DNA of 45,042 bases, from positions 1 to 45,042 of the forward strand of contig JAHHIC010000103.1 of the NCBI GenBank assembly GCA_019359035.1, written 5' to 3'. The notes beneath the pieces are model-generated. The model saw nothing but the letters and a program-made list of their open reading frames with translations. It did not search any database and was not told where the DNA came from. Made by a program: the position numbers and the translations under genes. Below are positions 33,960 to 42,961 of this stretch, piece after piece. Positions within the stretch are counted from its first letter, which is position 1, and the number at the start of each line of letters is the position of its first letter. Source of the DNA: Scytonematopsis contorta HA4267-MV1. Its GTDB lineage: Bacteria; Cyanobacteriota; Cyanobacteriia; Cyanobacteriales; Nostocaceae.

Positions 33960-34528
33960 GAGTTTCTCCGCAATATTTCAAAGTAAACTAAATTATCTGG
34001 GTCTTCTGAGTCGGGACCCCAATCGAGAAGTCCAACTTTAAGTTTTCTATAAAATCCTAACGCACGAGGCAAAGAGTGTAGTCCTATCCGTCCTTGATAA
34101 CCCAATTCATTACTGCGGGCGATAGCGAAATCGACCAAGTTACCACCAACACCTTTATAAGTAGGATGGTCATTGATTTCAGGGCGATTCCACGGCGCCG
34201 TAGCTAGCGCACTTATATATACCAAGCGACAGCGGTACTGCGATTCGATTTGGCAGCGCTTCTTGAGAATATCAATCATTATCAAGCCCTGAGTGACTCC
34301 TTCACACTCTATTGCGTAAAGTTCATCCCCTGGCAGTATTTTTGCCCGTCTACTTTTTCTCTTCCACTCCCAGTACTCATCCTCTTCACCAGTTCCTTGT
34401 AATAGCGGTTCCCATAGTGTTGTGGCATCGGACAAATGTTTGTCCGTTACAGTTGTAAGGACAGCATCGACAATTTGATTGTCAATAAGCCGTAATATTT
34501 TGACAGTCCGGTTAAAGTTTGAAACCAC
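33956..34528 (-). CDS. GNAT-family N-acetyltransferase
   Basis: A 190-residue protein whose central and C-terminal pattern fits a GNAT fold. LVYISALATAPWNRPEI is the strand before the cofactor loop, TYKGVGGNLVDFAIARSNEL is the acetyl-CoA binding loop and helix (GxGxxL variant), and GRIGLHSLPRALGFYRKLKV is the final strand, helix and Phe-Tyr motif. It would transfer an acetyl group from acetyl-CoA; the acceptor is unknown. The next gene overlaps by four bases. Toxin-type GNATs are usually paired with RHH antitoxins, and the partner here is not RHH, so a toxin role is only one possibility. Confidence 0.75.
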   Translation of the reverse strand: MVSNFNRTVKILRLIDNQIVDAVLTTVTDKHLSDATTLWEPLLQGTGEEDEYWEWKRKSRRAKILPGDELYAIECEGVTQGLIMIDILKKRCQIESQYRCRLVYISALATAPWNRPEINDHPTYKGVGGNLVDFAIARSNELGYQGRIGLHSLPRALGFYRKLKVGLLDWGPDSEDPDNLVYFEILRRNS

Positions 34529-34643
34529 AGCGATAATGCTTCATATTACAAACAAAATATCAAATTAGGCTCCGTTTAAGACCAGCACAAACTGTACCGA
34601 GTCGCTTACTCGACTGGTAATTACGTCGGTGGGGCACTAAAAA

Positions 34644-37600
34644 TTAGGTTAAACTAAAAGGCTCACCCATCCACGTATAGAAATCAGGTATCATTTGCTC
34701 CAGTATTAGCTTATCTTCAGACGCAATTTTCTCAAGCCGAAACACAGCGCACCATCGTCTATCCTCCCCCCAACTCTCAAAGAGAGCTTTTACAGTTTCA
34801 ACCCCCTGTTTAATTCCTGCTCTTAGTTGTTCCACACAGGTGTCTATAGGAGTGGGGTCACCGTCAAGGGGTGACAAATCATCCCCAATCTGTGGCTCCG
34901 AGGGAGGTTCAGGCTCTTTACCTTTGGTATCCACCCCCGGACCTATAGGGTTCTCCATACCATTAGGGGGGGGGGTGGATACGGGGTCATCTTTTGACCT
35001 ATCCCTGTACTGGACTGCCAAAAAAGCCTGATGACGCGCTTGTTCTTCAGCAATTAGCCGCGCTCGTTCCTCATATAGGTCATGCTTCTGTTTCCGGTAA
35101 GCAATTACTTGACGCGCAAAGTCCAGTTCTTTTTCGCATAACGAGTAATGCTTAACTTGTTTACCCTTGGGTCCCTCTTTATGGTCTATTTGTTTTAGTC
35201 CAAAATGGTCAAGCAACGTCCCCAGTAACCAAATTGGCTTGCAATCGTTGGGAACTGTAAACCCAAGGATAGCTTTAATATGAGTAGCGCACTTAAGGGC
35301 AATTTCTGTCATTTTAACCAAGTCGGGGTCAGTAGCCGTAACCTTTTCCCCATTAACCAACCGTTTGAGGATACCTGGTAGCCCCAGGACATGACGAGCT
35401 AGCCAACTAGCCGAATAATTGCCCCAATCCATACATAAAGGCAAGTTCCTCCGTTCAGCCAAGTCTCTATCCGCCACAATTTTGGGAGGTAGGGGATAAA
35501 CATTACCAGTGTCGGGGTCAGTTGCGGTTCCAGCGGACTCAGCTAACACGGACTCAAGGGCAATAATTTTCTTAATAAGTGTACCCCCAGAATCTTTTTC
35601 TACCAACGACTCGGTAACTGGCATACCGTAAGAGTCCTGTATGCGGTATTTCTCGCACTCAAAAACTTCCTCCGGTTTGAGGTAGTCTTTTGTTTGACGT
35701 GCGCGGTATTCATTTGAGGAGATAAGCTTGGCGTTTGCCACAGACGCATTATGAGCCTGGTCTAAAACAATACCCGCATCCTTCATCAATTTTTTGACTA
35801 ATTCGTTATTATCCGTACCCCGCTCGATAATATTGTTACCCATCTCTTTCAATAGGTCGCGCAAGTCAGCCCGCAGGTTATTGATAGAGCGGTTTCTAGC
35901 AGCTTTAATTTTGCAGTACGCATCCAAGGCCCAGTCTTTTTCCGCACCTCTCTTACCAGTTTTCTTATCAATCCGTATTAGGAAAGCCGTCGTCTCATTG
36001 GTCTGCAAAATATGAGCCTTAATTTTATTGGCATCGGTTTCTCCGTAGCCAAAAGGAGGTCTGGGAGCCACCCAAACATGCATCGGTACTATTGGACGAT
36101 AACGGTACAATTGTTGGGCACACTCGGTAGCTGTTTGGGAAACCGCGTGAAAAACACCAAAGACAGCATCAAAATGATATTCGGGTATGTCCACTCCCGT
36201 ACCTAAGCTGGGGGATGCTAACAAAGCATCCACATCTTTTACAGCATGAGTTATGTCTGTAATAAAAGCAACATTTTCCTCACTGCCGGAATTTTCTGAA
36301 TGTATAGACCACACCCGTAGTTTATGCTCGGACTCACTCTTCTCAGAATCAGCCTCATCATCATCATTTGACGACTTCTTAAGCGGCATCGTTAACCAAC
36401 ATTCAAGTTTCTTAATAAATCTTTTGGAGTCGGAAACCACCATGACTTTTTGCCCCAGCATTAGTGCAGCAGAAATTTGGGCAACCAGCTTGCTTGGGTC
36501 TTTCCCTTCGTACCAGTGAACAACACGTCCCCCACTTTTCCAATTGTTTTTGATAATGCGGGGCTTTTCTCCTTCGGGACGCATTGCCATAAAGAAATCT
36601 ATCGTTATATCGTCCATATGGGCGTCAGCTATTACTACCAGCTTCGCGTTATACACGATATATTCCAGTACCTCTAATATCTGTCCTCGGTACTCCTTAC
36701 AGGTTTTACTATGCAATAGGTGCGTCAAGTACTGACAAGCCTCGTCAATAAATACACAATCGTATTCCAGGTACGTGGTATTTAGTTTGTACAAGCTATC
36801 AATGGTGATGCTCAAAGCCTCAACTTTGGCTAAATCGCCAGACTTTAATGCAGAATACATTTCTGTTTCTAGGCGATTTGCTAGATTTTTGAGCAAATTA
36901 ACCCGGTGTCCGTTGTTGAGGAACTGTTTACCCGGATTCACAAGACGCCACAGCCGCATCAACTCGGTCTTGGCCGTGCCCATATCGCTATACAGTACTA
37001 CCGTCCCAGCAGTTGGAAGCACAAAACAGGGGATGGGGATTGGTTTCTCGGATGGTTGAGTCTCCCTGTAATTGAGGTCTGGGTTTTCTTCAAGTTCACC
37101 CGCGAGCGACACATCCAATGTCCGGGATTTCTTTTGGCTTTTTGAGTGTGGGATATAGAAAAATTCCCCTCCTGGTCTTCTCACAATATCCTTTAACTCC
37201 TCTTTATCAAGGTCAGGCTCCTCCCCGTCAATGTTTTTAACCCCAAAAGCTTGGGTTAAGTACTTGACTTCGACCGTGATATATGCAGAGTATCTCTTGC
37301 TTAACCCCCGGTAGCTGATGTAGAAGGAATCCTGGTAGTCTTTAAGGCTTTTAGCACTGTCGATGATGGCAGCAAGCTTGAAAGCCGCTTCTTCCCCATG
37401 AGCAACCACAAAATCATCTACACCTTTCTCTGGTCCTGGTAGCACCGCGACGGAGCAACTACAACCAGCGGCCTCGATTGCCTTACCAGTACGAACGGTC
37501 GCTTGGAAGACTGACCATCTGGTTTTAATTATTCTTTCGTAATCAAACAGGATGATAAACTCGCGTCCCGGTTGTGCTAGTGGCAGCAAGTCGGGGTGCA

Positions 37601-38384
37601 AACGTTCGTCAAAGTCTTTTTTACCAACACGTCCCCCCCAAATACCAGGTACAGCAATAGCAACGTACCCCTGGCTTAACAAACAAGCGGCTTTTTTCTC
37701 CCCCTCGCACAGGATTATGGGGATTTCTGGGTGGAGAATTACCCATATCCAAAATTCTGCTGTCAGGTGCTGTTTGTCTTTCAAACGCGACATCAAGGGG
37801 GAATGATAGCGCTTGATACCGTTCTGTTTACAGACTCCATCCCATACAGCTTCGGTGACTTCAAAATAAGCTACCCGGTTGGGGGTTTTGGGTGGCGACT
37901 CGTATTTAACGGGTTTGCCCTTTTCGTTAATACGCGCTTCTGTGGGCTTAAATCGCCCCCACTGCATCGGTTCCCAGTTGTTTTGGGGGTCAAGTCCAGA
38001 AATCCATAACCCACCTTTTGAAGCGTGTGAATACTGTTTTAAAAAGCCATCTGTGACCCTACCTGCGTTCTTGCGGGGTATTTGGTCGGAGAAGAACAAG
38101 TACTCGTAAACGGTGTCACCTTCTATGTGGAGAAAGTTACGCTCGATTATTTCAGGGTCGATGGCACTATTGACCGCTAGCTCCCGGTACTCGGCTTCTG
38201 TAAGGTAGTTGGGTCTTTTGAATTGAAAGTCAAGTGTGTCCTCACCCCCTGTTTTAGGGGCAGTGCTAGGGGATGGATTATGCAGATAATGGTTTAATAT
38301 ACTACATAAGGTGTTAATGACCAATGTAGTAATTACAAGACTTACGTTTCTTGCTGTATCGTGGTTTTTACTGATTTTTGGCAT
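34644..38384 (-). CDS. Plasmid replication primase-helicase, DUF3854/CyRepA type
   Basis: I chose ATG at 38384 (MPKISKNHDT) because AAAGGAG lies eight bases upstream; a GTG 14 codons earlier lacks a site. The product is 1246 residues. Residues about 215-330 form the DUF3854/TOPRIM-like region (PIILCEGEKKAACLLSQGY; EFIILFDYE). The helicase has Walker A VVLYSDMGTAKTELMR (about 463-478), Walker B YDCVFIDEACQYL (541-553) and late SF2 motifs ALLASPSLGTGVDIP and CAQQLYRYRP. A Pro-rich linker precedes the C-terminus. Proteins of this layout are the initiators of many cyanobacterial plasmids. The upstream spacer (38385-38799) is a natural place for the origin. It is the only obvious Rep gene in the window. 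Confidence 0.85.
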   Translation of the reverse strand: MPKISKNHDTARNVSLVITTLVINTLCSILNHYLHNPSPSTAPKTGGEDTLDFQFKRPNYLTEAEYRELAVNSAIDPEIIERNFLHIEGDTVYEYLFFSDQIPRKNAGRVTDGFLKQYSHASKGGLWISGLDPQNNWEPMQWGRFKPTEARINEKGKPVKYESPPKTPNRVAYFEVTEAVWDGVCKQNGIKRYHSPLMSRLKDKQHLTAEFWIWVILHPEIPIILCEGEKKAACLLSQGYVAIAVPGIWGGRVGKKDFDERLHPDLLPLAQPGREFIILFDYERIIKTRWSVFQATVRTGKAIEAAGCSCSVAVLPGPEKGVDDFVVAHGEEAAFKLAAIIDSAKSLKDYQDSFYISYRGLSKRYSAYITVEVKYLTQAFGVKNIDGEEPDLDKEELKDIVRRPGGEFFYIPHSKSQKKSRTLDVSLAGELEENPDLNYRETQPSEKPIPIPCFVLPTAGTVVLYSDMGTAKTELMRLWRLVNPGKQFLNNGHRVNLLKNLANRLETEMYSALKSGDLAKVEALSITIDSLYKLNTTYLEYDCVFIDEACQYLTHLLHSKTCKEYRGQILEVLEYIVYNAKLVVIADAHMDDITIDFFMAMRPEGEKPRIIKNNWKSGGRVVHWYEGKDPSKLVAQISAALMLGQKVMVVSDSKRFIKKLECWLTMPLKKSSNDDDEADSEKSESEHKLRVWSIHSENSGSEENVAFITDITHAVKDVDALLASPSLGTGVDIPEYHFDAVFGVFHAVSQTATECAQQLYRYRPIVPMHVWVAPRPPFGYGETDANKIKAHILQTNETTAFLIRIDKKTGKRGAEKDWALDAYCKIKAARNRSINNLRADLRDLLKEMGNNIIERGTDNNELVKKLMKDAGIVLDQAHNASVANAKLISSNEYRARQTKDYLKPEEVFECEKYRIQDSYGMPVTESLVEKDSGGTLIKKIIALESVLAESAGTATDPDTGNVYPLPPKIVADRDLAERRNLPLCMDWGNYSASWLARHVLGLPGILKRLVNGEKVTATDPDLVKMTEIALKCATHIKAILGFTVPNDCKPIWLLGTLLDHFGLKQIDHKEGPKGKQVKHYSLCEKELDFARQVIAYRKQKHDLYEERARLIAEEQARHQAFLAVQYRDRSKDDPVSTPPPNGMENPIGPGVDTKGKEPEPPSEPQIGDDLSPLDGDPTPIDTCVEQLRAGIKQGVETVKALFESWGEDRRWCAVFRLEKIASEDKLILEQMIPDFYTWMGEPFSLT

Positions 38385-38799
38385 TGCTCGGTCTCCTTTT
38401 GTTGTTGTTGAGAGCCGATTAGCCACTACGGTCAGAGCAGTTAGTAATTAGGGTGTCGGTGGTCTGGAGCTATGTTTAATTTTGTTAACTGGTTTAAGCT
38501 CACATTACATAGTGTGGGTTAATCCCTGGTGTTATTACAATTTGCCTGCTTAGAAATTCTGTAAGCGTTGTCCGTCCAAGAAATTTTCCCCCTGAAATCT
38601 CGCCCGATTCCCTCGAAATCTGTTAGCGTTTTGGTGTGTTATAATTTTTCGTTGGTTCGAATCGGGAAGGTTGATGAGGCCGGACTAATGTTTGTTGGAT
38701 AAGGCTTGCAGAATTGACTGACCGTAAGTGCCAATCGATTTCCTCTTTAAAAACGGTTAATAGTGCCGAGTGAACCATTTACTGGTTCTACTGGCAAAG
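38385..38799. other. Spacer upstream of rep, possible origin or control region
   Basis: The ribosome site of rep is AAAGGAG at 38399-38393. An inverted pair CCCGATTC (38603-38610) and GAATCGGG (38659-38666) surrounds TATAAT at 38639-38644. The region could give rise to an antisense or leader RNA controlling Rep, as in other plasmids, but no complete promoter is recognised. Confidence 0.45.
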
Positions 38800-38855
38800 C
38801 AGAAATTTACAAGCTGATACGCTTCATTGCAGCTTGTAAATTTCTGTTTAATTTT
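38800..38855. terminator. Strong hairpin, bidirectional terminator candidate
   Basis: CAGAAATTTACAAGCTG (38800-38816) and CAGCTTGTAAATTTCTG (38830-38846) form a perfect 17-bp stem with a 13-base loop, followed by TTTAATTTTT. It would end transcription coming from the left. Confidence 0.7.
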
Positions 38856-38873
38856 TGTGATAATTTTTTCTAG

Positions 38874-39125
38874 ATGCATGTACCCTCCAAATTTTTAGTA
38901 CCGAAGCGCTTGGAGGAGGAGGCTTTCCGCATGGGTATGGGCTGTTTATATATCTTTACGCCAATTACCGAAAAAAAAACTAATTATTGTGTTTCTGAAG
39001 TTGTCGTAAAAATCGAAAAAAAACAGCTCAATATTACACATCCTGTTGTAAGATGTATAGCAAAGCAGAATGAACAACTGTGTCTAACTAGAAATCCAAC
39101 AGTATCCAACCTTCCCCAAAGTTAA
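38874..39125 (+). CDS. Small hypothetical protein, doubtful
   Basis: An 83-codon frame starting MHVPSKFLVPKRLEEEAFRM, with several cysteines and a basic composition. No ribosome site precedes the ATG and no family is recognised. It begins shortly after a strong hairpin. An AAAAACGC/GCGTTTTT dyad lies about 62 bases after its stop (39187-39221), which could be its terminator. I list it only because it is open and isolated. Confidence 0.3.
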   Translation: MHVPSKFLVPKRLEEEAFRMGMGCLYIFTPITEKKTNYCVSEVVVKIEKKQLNITHPVVRCIAKQNEQLCLTRNPTVSNLPQS

Positions 39126-39611
39126 AAACTGATTAGGTTTATAGAGACCCAACTCCTCCGTTAAAGATTCAATTTTCATCTGCGCGAAAAACGCTTAAAT
39201 CTAGTAGGTTTCGGCGTTTTTTAGCATTAATGCGCTTTTGCTGATATATATGACCTCCCACAAGTGCAATAAAACTAAGAGCGATTACCAATGATAATCT
39301 TACTTTATTGTGTCAGCAGACCCAGTAAAAATATCTTTTGGTTTGCAAAAAAAAATTATGCCTTTAATAATATCGGTTATTAAGTGAAAAAAGCGGTTTC
39401 CGCAATATATTTTTTCGCAAGCACATGTTCCACTTGGAATAATATAGGAAATTTTGAGCAAACCATACTCACACCCGCTCTTTGTTTCGGCAAACTAGCA
39501 AGTCAAAAGAAGAAATCAGCCAAAACGCAACTCTACTTCTTTTCCTTACATGGTCGCAGTTACCCTTCACCTCCCTGTTGCCCAAACAAATAGTGCAAGA
39601 TACGCTGGTTC
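39126..39611. other. Spacer without a convincing gene
   Basis: Contains the dyad AAAAACGC (39187-39194) and GCGTTTTT (39214-39221). A 69-codon plus-strand frame at 39384-39593 has no ribosome site and unusual composition. Confidence 0.4.
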
Positions 39612-40032
39612 TCAGTTTGAATGCCACGCACCTCCCGATTGAATTTCGCGTATAACCTCGCGGTCGCGTTGCCCTTCTTCCGCGAATTCTCCTATCCAGG
39701 AAACTAATTCAGCCACACTAGCCTCAAAGTTTTGGCTTAAATCAGCGATTGCCGTTGCGTTTTGCTGTGTAAGCTGTTGTAAATCAGTAATAGCAGCAGC
39801 ATTTCGCTGTGTAATCTGCTGTAAATCAGTAATAGCAGCAGCATTTTGCTGCGTAATCTGCTGTAAATCAGTAATAGCAGCAGCATTTTGCTGCGTAATC
39901 TGCTGTAAATCAGTAACAGTAGTAGCATTTCGCTCTATGGCAGCAGTATTCGTCTGTTGCTGCTGGGCTACGTGCAGCCCTCATAGCTTCAATACGGTCA
40001 AGTCTGTCAGATGGTAGGGGTGTTTGGGTCAT
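39612..40032 (-). pseudogene. Frameshifted coiled-coil protein with 14-residue repeats
   Basis: ATG at 40032 reads MTQTPLPSDRLDRIEAMRAA. The frame must then shift by one near 39970-39990 to continue AQQQQTNTAAIERNATTVTD and the repeats. The repeats are ITQQNAAAITDLQQ and near copies, followed by NFEASVAELVSWIGEFAEEG, a charged end and TGA at 39612-39614. The repeats are 42-bp units at 39739, 39781, 39823, 39865 and 39907. The 14-residue period suits a coiled coil. DRLDRIEA-type openings followed by coiled coils are familiar from small cyanobacterial proteins of unknown role. One base lost or gained explains the break; a sequencing error is possible. Confidence 0.7.
39739..39948. repeat. Five tandem 42-bp repeats
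   Basis: AAATCAG recurs at exactly 42-base spacing five times, with highly similar units (such as AGTAATAGCAGCAGCATTTT). It lies inside the coiled-coil pseudogene and encodes 14-residue units, so it is a coding tandem repeat that may vary in copy number. Confidence 0.85.
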
Positions 40033-40171
40033 AGCTTTTAGAGAAATAAAGCAATATCTAAGTGCAATAGCTCGCTTGATAATTATTAAAGCTTGTCGGA
40101 GGAAGTCAATATCTACCTAAGCATTAAATTTCAAAATAATAGTACTTTTATATTGCAAGAGAAATACATAT

Positions 40172-40378
40172 TCATTCCTTAGTCTTTTCTTCAGTGTATT
40201 TAAGCCTACCCTCCTTTTCGGCTATTTCTACGTCTCTTCGCAACAGATAAGCTGCTAAATCAGCTAGACTCGTGCCTTCAAGGTCAGCCCACTTCTGCAA
40301 TTTATCATGGGTTAAGTCTGGAATCGAAACACTCACTCTTTTAGTCACTATAAGCTTTTTGTTACTCTTCATGTTCAT
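40172..40378 (-). CDS. Small ribbon-helix-helix protein
   Basis: A 68-residue protein with KRVSVSIPDLTHDKLQKWAD (strand and first helix) and LEGTSLADLAAYLLRRDVEI (second helix), the MetJ/Arc/CopG pattern. A charged tail follows. It would bind DNA as a dimer, as a plasmid repressor or antitoxin; no toxin gene is adjacent. It lies upstream of the frameshifted coiled-coil gene on the same strand, with a gap of 139 bases. Confidence 0.8.
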   Translation of the reverse strand: MNMKSNKKLIVTKRVSVSIPDLTHDKLQKWADLEGTSLADLAAYLLRRDVEIAEKEGRLKYTEEKTKE

Positions 40379-40875
40379 CCTACCGCTATTCGCGCTTTCA
40401 TGCTGTTGTTAATTATGACCTATATTGTTGCTAAACTGCGGCTAAAGAGCTAAAGTAAAAAAAGTCGAATAAAGGTAGCGAGAAGTTTGAGATGAACAAA
40501 TCTACCGATGTAGTTGCCAGCCAATTGCACAGCAAGGCTTTCCAGCAGAAGGAGGAAATTTAGAAGGGATTAGAAAAGCCCACTAAAAAACTCAAAATCA
40601 TTCATTTGAGAAATTGCACCAATTAGTCTGCTCAACGGAAGCAAGCGACTTAAATGAAAAAAAGAAGGAATGTGAATTTTTATTTCACAGGGTGCAACCA
40701 ACAGCATCAAGCAATCATCAGTGCGCTTTGTAAACAAGAGTGATAACCACTTGAAAATGAAATCACTCACTGAGAATAGCCAGTCAGCAGCAATGACGAG
40801 TCTATCTCAGTAGCACCCTTTAAATTTTGTCCATTCAAAGGCAACTTTTCATACTCAAATAAAGGACATACTGAG
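40379..40875. other. Divergent spacer between RHH gene and unknown cluster
   Basis: Probably carries the promoter of the 40876 cluster; AAAGGACA precedes its first ATG. A 23-codon frame at 40492-40563 (MNKSTDVVASQLHSKAF) and a 66-codon minus frame at 40570-40770 are not convincing. AAGGAGGAA occurs at 40548-40556 without a following start. Confidence 0.4.
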
Positions 40876-41337
40876 ATGAAAACTATTGGTCAAAAAGAAG
40901 CGAGAGAGATATTTGAAAGCACTTTAGGAAAGCGTATTAGTGACGCTAGCTGGTACCGATTAAAACCTGTTTTTGATTCTCAGTTTCCACTTACAAAAAC
41001 CAATATCGTGTGGTTAGCCTCAATCAAAAAGCAGCTTCCTAAGTGTGACCTGAGAGCGATACCAGTAGTTAATTCTGTTAAAGCGGCTAACGAACTAATC
41101 GCCAATCAAAATTCAGAAATTAGTGGACAAGAGTTACTAAAGCTATTTGAGGAGTACGAAATTAAAATTCACCCAAATACTCTGACCAAATGGTTTAAGC
41201 CGTTGCATGGGTTTCGCAGAACTAGAATTTATTCCCTTAAAGAACTGTACGTAGTAATTCTCGCAGCCCACACTTATAAATTGCGTAAACAAGTTGAGCA
41301 AGCAGCTAAATCTTTTGAGCTATCAACTACTAAATAA
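40876..41337 (+). CDS. Unknown cluster gene 1, two HTH-like repeats
   Basis: A 153-residue basic protein. Residues 3-45 (QKEAREIFESTLGKRISDAS, then WYRLKPVF) and 84-130 (QELLKLFEEYEIKIHPNTLT, then KWFKPLHGFRRTRIYSLKEL) look like a repeated unit. Each resembles a winged or MerR/excisionase-like helix-turn-helix in which a helix is followed by a Trp/Lys-Pro turn. A DNA-binding regulator or accessory protein is likely. It opens a tightly packed plus-strand cluster, with 11 bases to the next gene. AAAGGACA precedes the start. No family name is recognised. Confidence 0.7.
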   Translation: MKTIGQKEAREIFESTLGKRISDASWYRLKPVFDSQFPLTKTNIVWLASIKKQLPKCDLRAIPVVNSVKAANELIANQNSEISGQELLKLFEEYEIKIHPNTLTKWFKPLHGFRRTRIYSLKELYVVILAAHTYKLRKQVEQAAKSFELSTTK

Positions 41338-41348
41338 AGGAGCTATTT

Positions 41349-42086
41349 ATGACCACCTACACCAAACGTATTCAATCAAGATTATCACGCTTTGGTATCA
41401 AAAAATCTCTACCAGAGATTAGAGAAGTGTACGCGGAAGTTGTTGCGGATGTTGAGAACCCAACAGAAGAAGAAATAGCAGCCATAGTAGAAAGCTTTCT
41501 ATCATCTAAACAGGAACCAGTGTCAGAAACCGAAATTCAACCAGTAGAGGAAACTACAGAAGTTATTGAAGTAGAAAACCCAATTCAACCAGTAGAAAAA
41601 ACCACAGAAGCAGAAATAACAGAAAATCAAATCCAACCAACGGAAGAACCACAAGAAGCTGAAGAAGAAAACTACACCCCCGAATCATCATCAGATTTAG
41701 TCATATCCGACCAAGAGAAAAATTTAGAAATTAACCTCCAAGCTATTGAATTGGGCTTTGCTCTAACATCCGAACAAATAGCAGTAGTAGCGGATGAATT
41801 AGACAACCAATTCGTATCAGAGGATGAATTTATTGCCGCAGTCAAAGAAGAATTAATCCGATTTATCGACTACCAAACAGAACAATCCAACACTAAATTT
41901 AACCGAATGTTGGGTGAGGTAGAGAATTACTCATCAGGAAAGAAAGTAAAACGACTTGAAGATATGTCAACCAATCTTGAACAATCCTTAACCAGATTAC
42001 AACATCAAGATAAATTTTTTCAGAGAAGAACATTATCAACTATCGACATGCTACGAAAGAAGAAATCAAAGTCAATCCAAGTTTAA
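41349..42086 (+). CDS. Unknown cluster gene 2, acidic protein with repeated EIQPVE motifs
   Basis: A 245-residue protein. A basic N-terminus (MTTYTKRIQSRLSRFGIKKS) leads to a helical segment and an acidic low-complexity middle at about 55-115 with repeats TEIQPVEETTEV, NPIQPVEKTTEA and NQIQPTEEPQEA. The C-terminal half is helical, with a probable coiled coil (TKFNRMLGEVENYSSGKKVK, NLEQSLTRLQHQDKFF), and ends basic. No membrane helix is seen. AAAGGAG lies before the start. Its layout suggests a linker or scaffold; the function is unknown. Confidence 0.7.
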   Translation: MTTYTKRIQSRLSRFGIKKSLPEIREVYAEVVADVENPTEEEIAAIVESFLSSKQEPVSETEIQPVEETTEVIEVENPIQPVEKTTEAEITENQIQPTEEPQEAEEENYTPESSSDLVISDQEKNLEINLQAIELGFALTSEQIAVVADELDNQFVSEDEFIAAVKEELIRFIDYQTEQSNTKFNRMLGEVENYSSGKKVKRLEDMSTNLEQSLTRLQHQDKFFQRRTLSTIDMLRKKKSKSIQV

Positions 42087-42120
42087 TCTCATAGTATTTG
42101 TAGGGGTATCCATTATTTTT

Positions 42121-42234
42121 ATGATTCCCTTGCTTTTACAAACCCTTGAACGACTTAAACCCCTAACTCCAGAACAACAAGAAAGAAGATTAATTAAAGA
42201 GGGATGGATTTGTGATGGCTACTGCAAATACTAA
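42121..42234 (+). CDS. Unknown cluster gene 3, 37-residue peptide
   Basis: ATG at 42121 encodes MIPLLLQTLERLKPLTPEQQ, then ERRLIKEGWICDGYCKY, with TAA at 42232. The frame is open further upstream without a start and there reads as a hydrophobic helix (LIVFVGVSIIFM), so a non-standard earlier start giving a membrane peptide is possible. The two cysteines near the end and the amphipathic middle look like a real protein. It ends eight bases before the next ATG and within its ribosome site. It is too short to be sure of. Confidence 0.45.
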   Translation: MIPLLLQTLERLKPLTPEQQERRLIKEGWICDGYCKY

Positions 42235-42242
42235 GGAGACAA

Positions 42243-42896
42243 ATGAAAGCTAAATATGTTCGTGACCACGTTTCAAGTTACGGTAAAAATATATCCAAAG
42301 CAACAGAGAAGAAGTTTGGTATTACCAAATCTCTAATAGTAAAGGCTGCAATGGGTGATGAAAAATCACTCAAACAGATAGGAGATATGGGTAAGACTGG
42401 AGAACGCTTGCAAATGGCTATGCCCATTATCCGAGAAAATCTCAAGGATTATATTGATGGAACCAAAGAATATAATACAGCCCTAGCTGATATTTACCGC
42501 ACTGGTGGTAAAGCTGCATCCGCAATTGATAAATCTGCTGGTGACGTAACTCTAGAAAACACCAGATTCCTGAACCAAATTGAAGAATACAAGCAGCAAT
42601 TGTTCTCCAATTTGGAGAAAGAATATCAGCGTCATGATGATGCAATAGATATTATCGAACTGCAAGCCTGGATTGATTCCCAAATGGTAGATGTAGAAAT
42701 GCAAGCTAAGTTTGAGGGGATATCAAACAAGCCACTTTTAGCTCAGATGAAAGCTGACGATGAATACGAAGAAAAGAAAATTCAACATATCTTAGAAAAT
42801 GGCTCAGACAGTAATTTAAGCTTAATTCCCCGCAAACAGTTCTCTACAAATCCTGTTGTCAAGCTGTGGAATAGTGTCAGAGATATTTTCTCTTAG
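42243..42896 (+). CDS. Unknown cluster gene 4, helical protein
   Basis: A 217-residue, mostly helical protein without membrane segments. Features include a basic N-terminus (MKAKYVRDHVSSYGKNISKA), GDMGKTGERLQMAMPIIREN in the middle, a probable coiled coil (NTRFLNQIEEYKQQLFSNLE) and a C-terminal FSTNPVVKLWNSVRDIF segment. The GKT here is not a P-loop. CTAAGGAGACAA before the ATG is a strong ribosome site. I do not recognise the family. It lies between the peptide gene and a membrane-protein gene in the same direction. Confidence 0.7.
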   Translation: MKAKYVRDHVSSYGKNISKATEKKFGITKSLIVKAAMGDEKSLKQIGDMGKTGERLQMAMPIIRENLKDYIDGTKEYNTALADIYRTGGKAASAIDKSAGDVTLENTRFLNQIEEYKQQLFSNLEKEYQRHDDAIDIIELQAWIDSQMVDVEMQAKFEGISNKPLLAQMKADDEYEEKKIQHILENGSDSNLSLIPRKQFSTNPVVKLWNSVRDIFS

Positions 42897-42961
42897 AGTA
42901 ATAAAATTGCTGCTGAGTATCTATCAATCCAGCAGCAATATTAATAAATTAATGCAATGCT

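Noticed and set aside
36253-36519. Plus-strand frames antisense to the replication gene
   Set aside because: Shadows of the long minus-strand coding frame; no independent signals.
38650-38666. GGTTCGAATC resembling a tRNA T-loop
   Set aside because: The flanking bases do not pair into a T-stem and no anticodon or acceptor stem is present.
39384-39593. 69-codon plus-strand frame
   Set aside because: No ribosome site and a composition unlike neighbouring genes.
39739-39948. Regularly spaced repeats resembling CRISPR
   Set aside because: The 42-bp units are contiguous without unique spacers and encode 14-residue coiled-coil repeats.
40570-40770. 66-codon minus-strand frame in the divergent spacer
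   Set aside because: No ribosome site or domain; probably fortuitous in the promoter region of the 40876 cluster.
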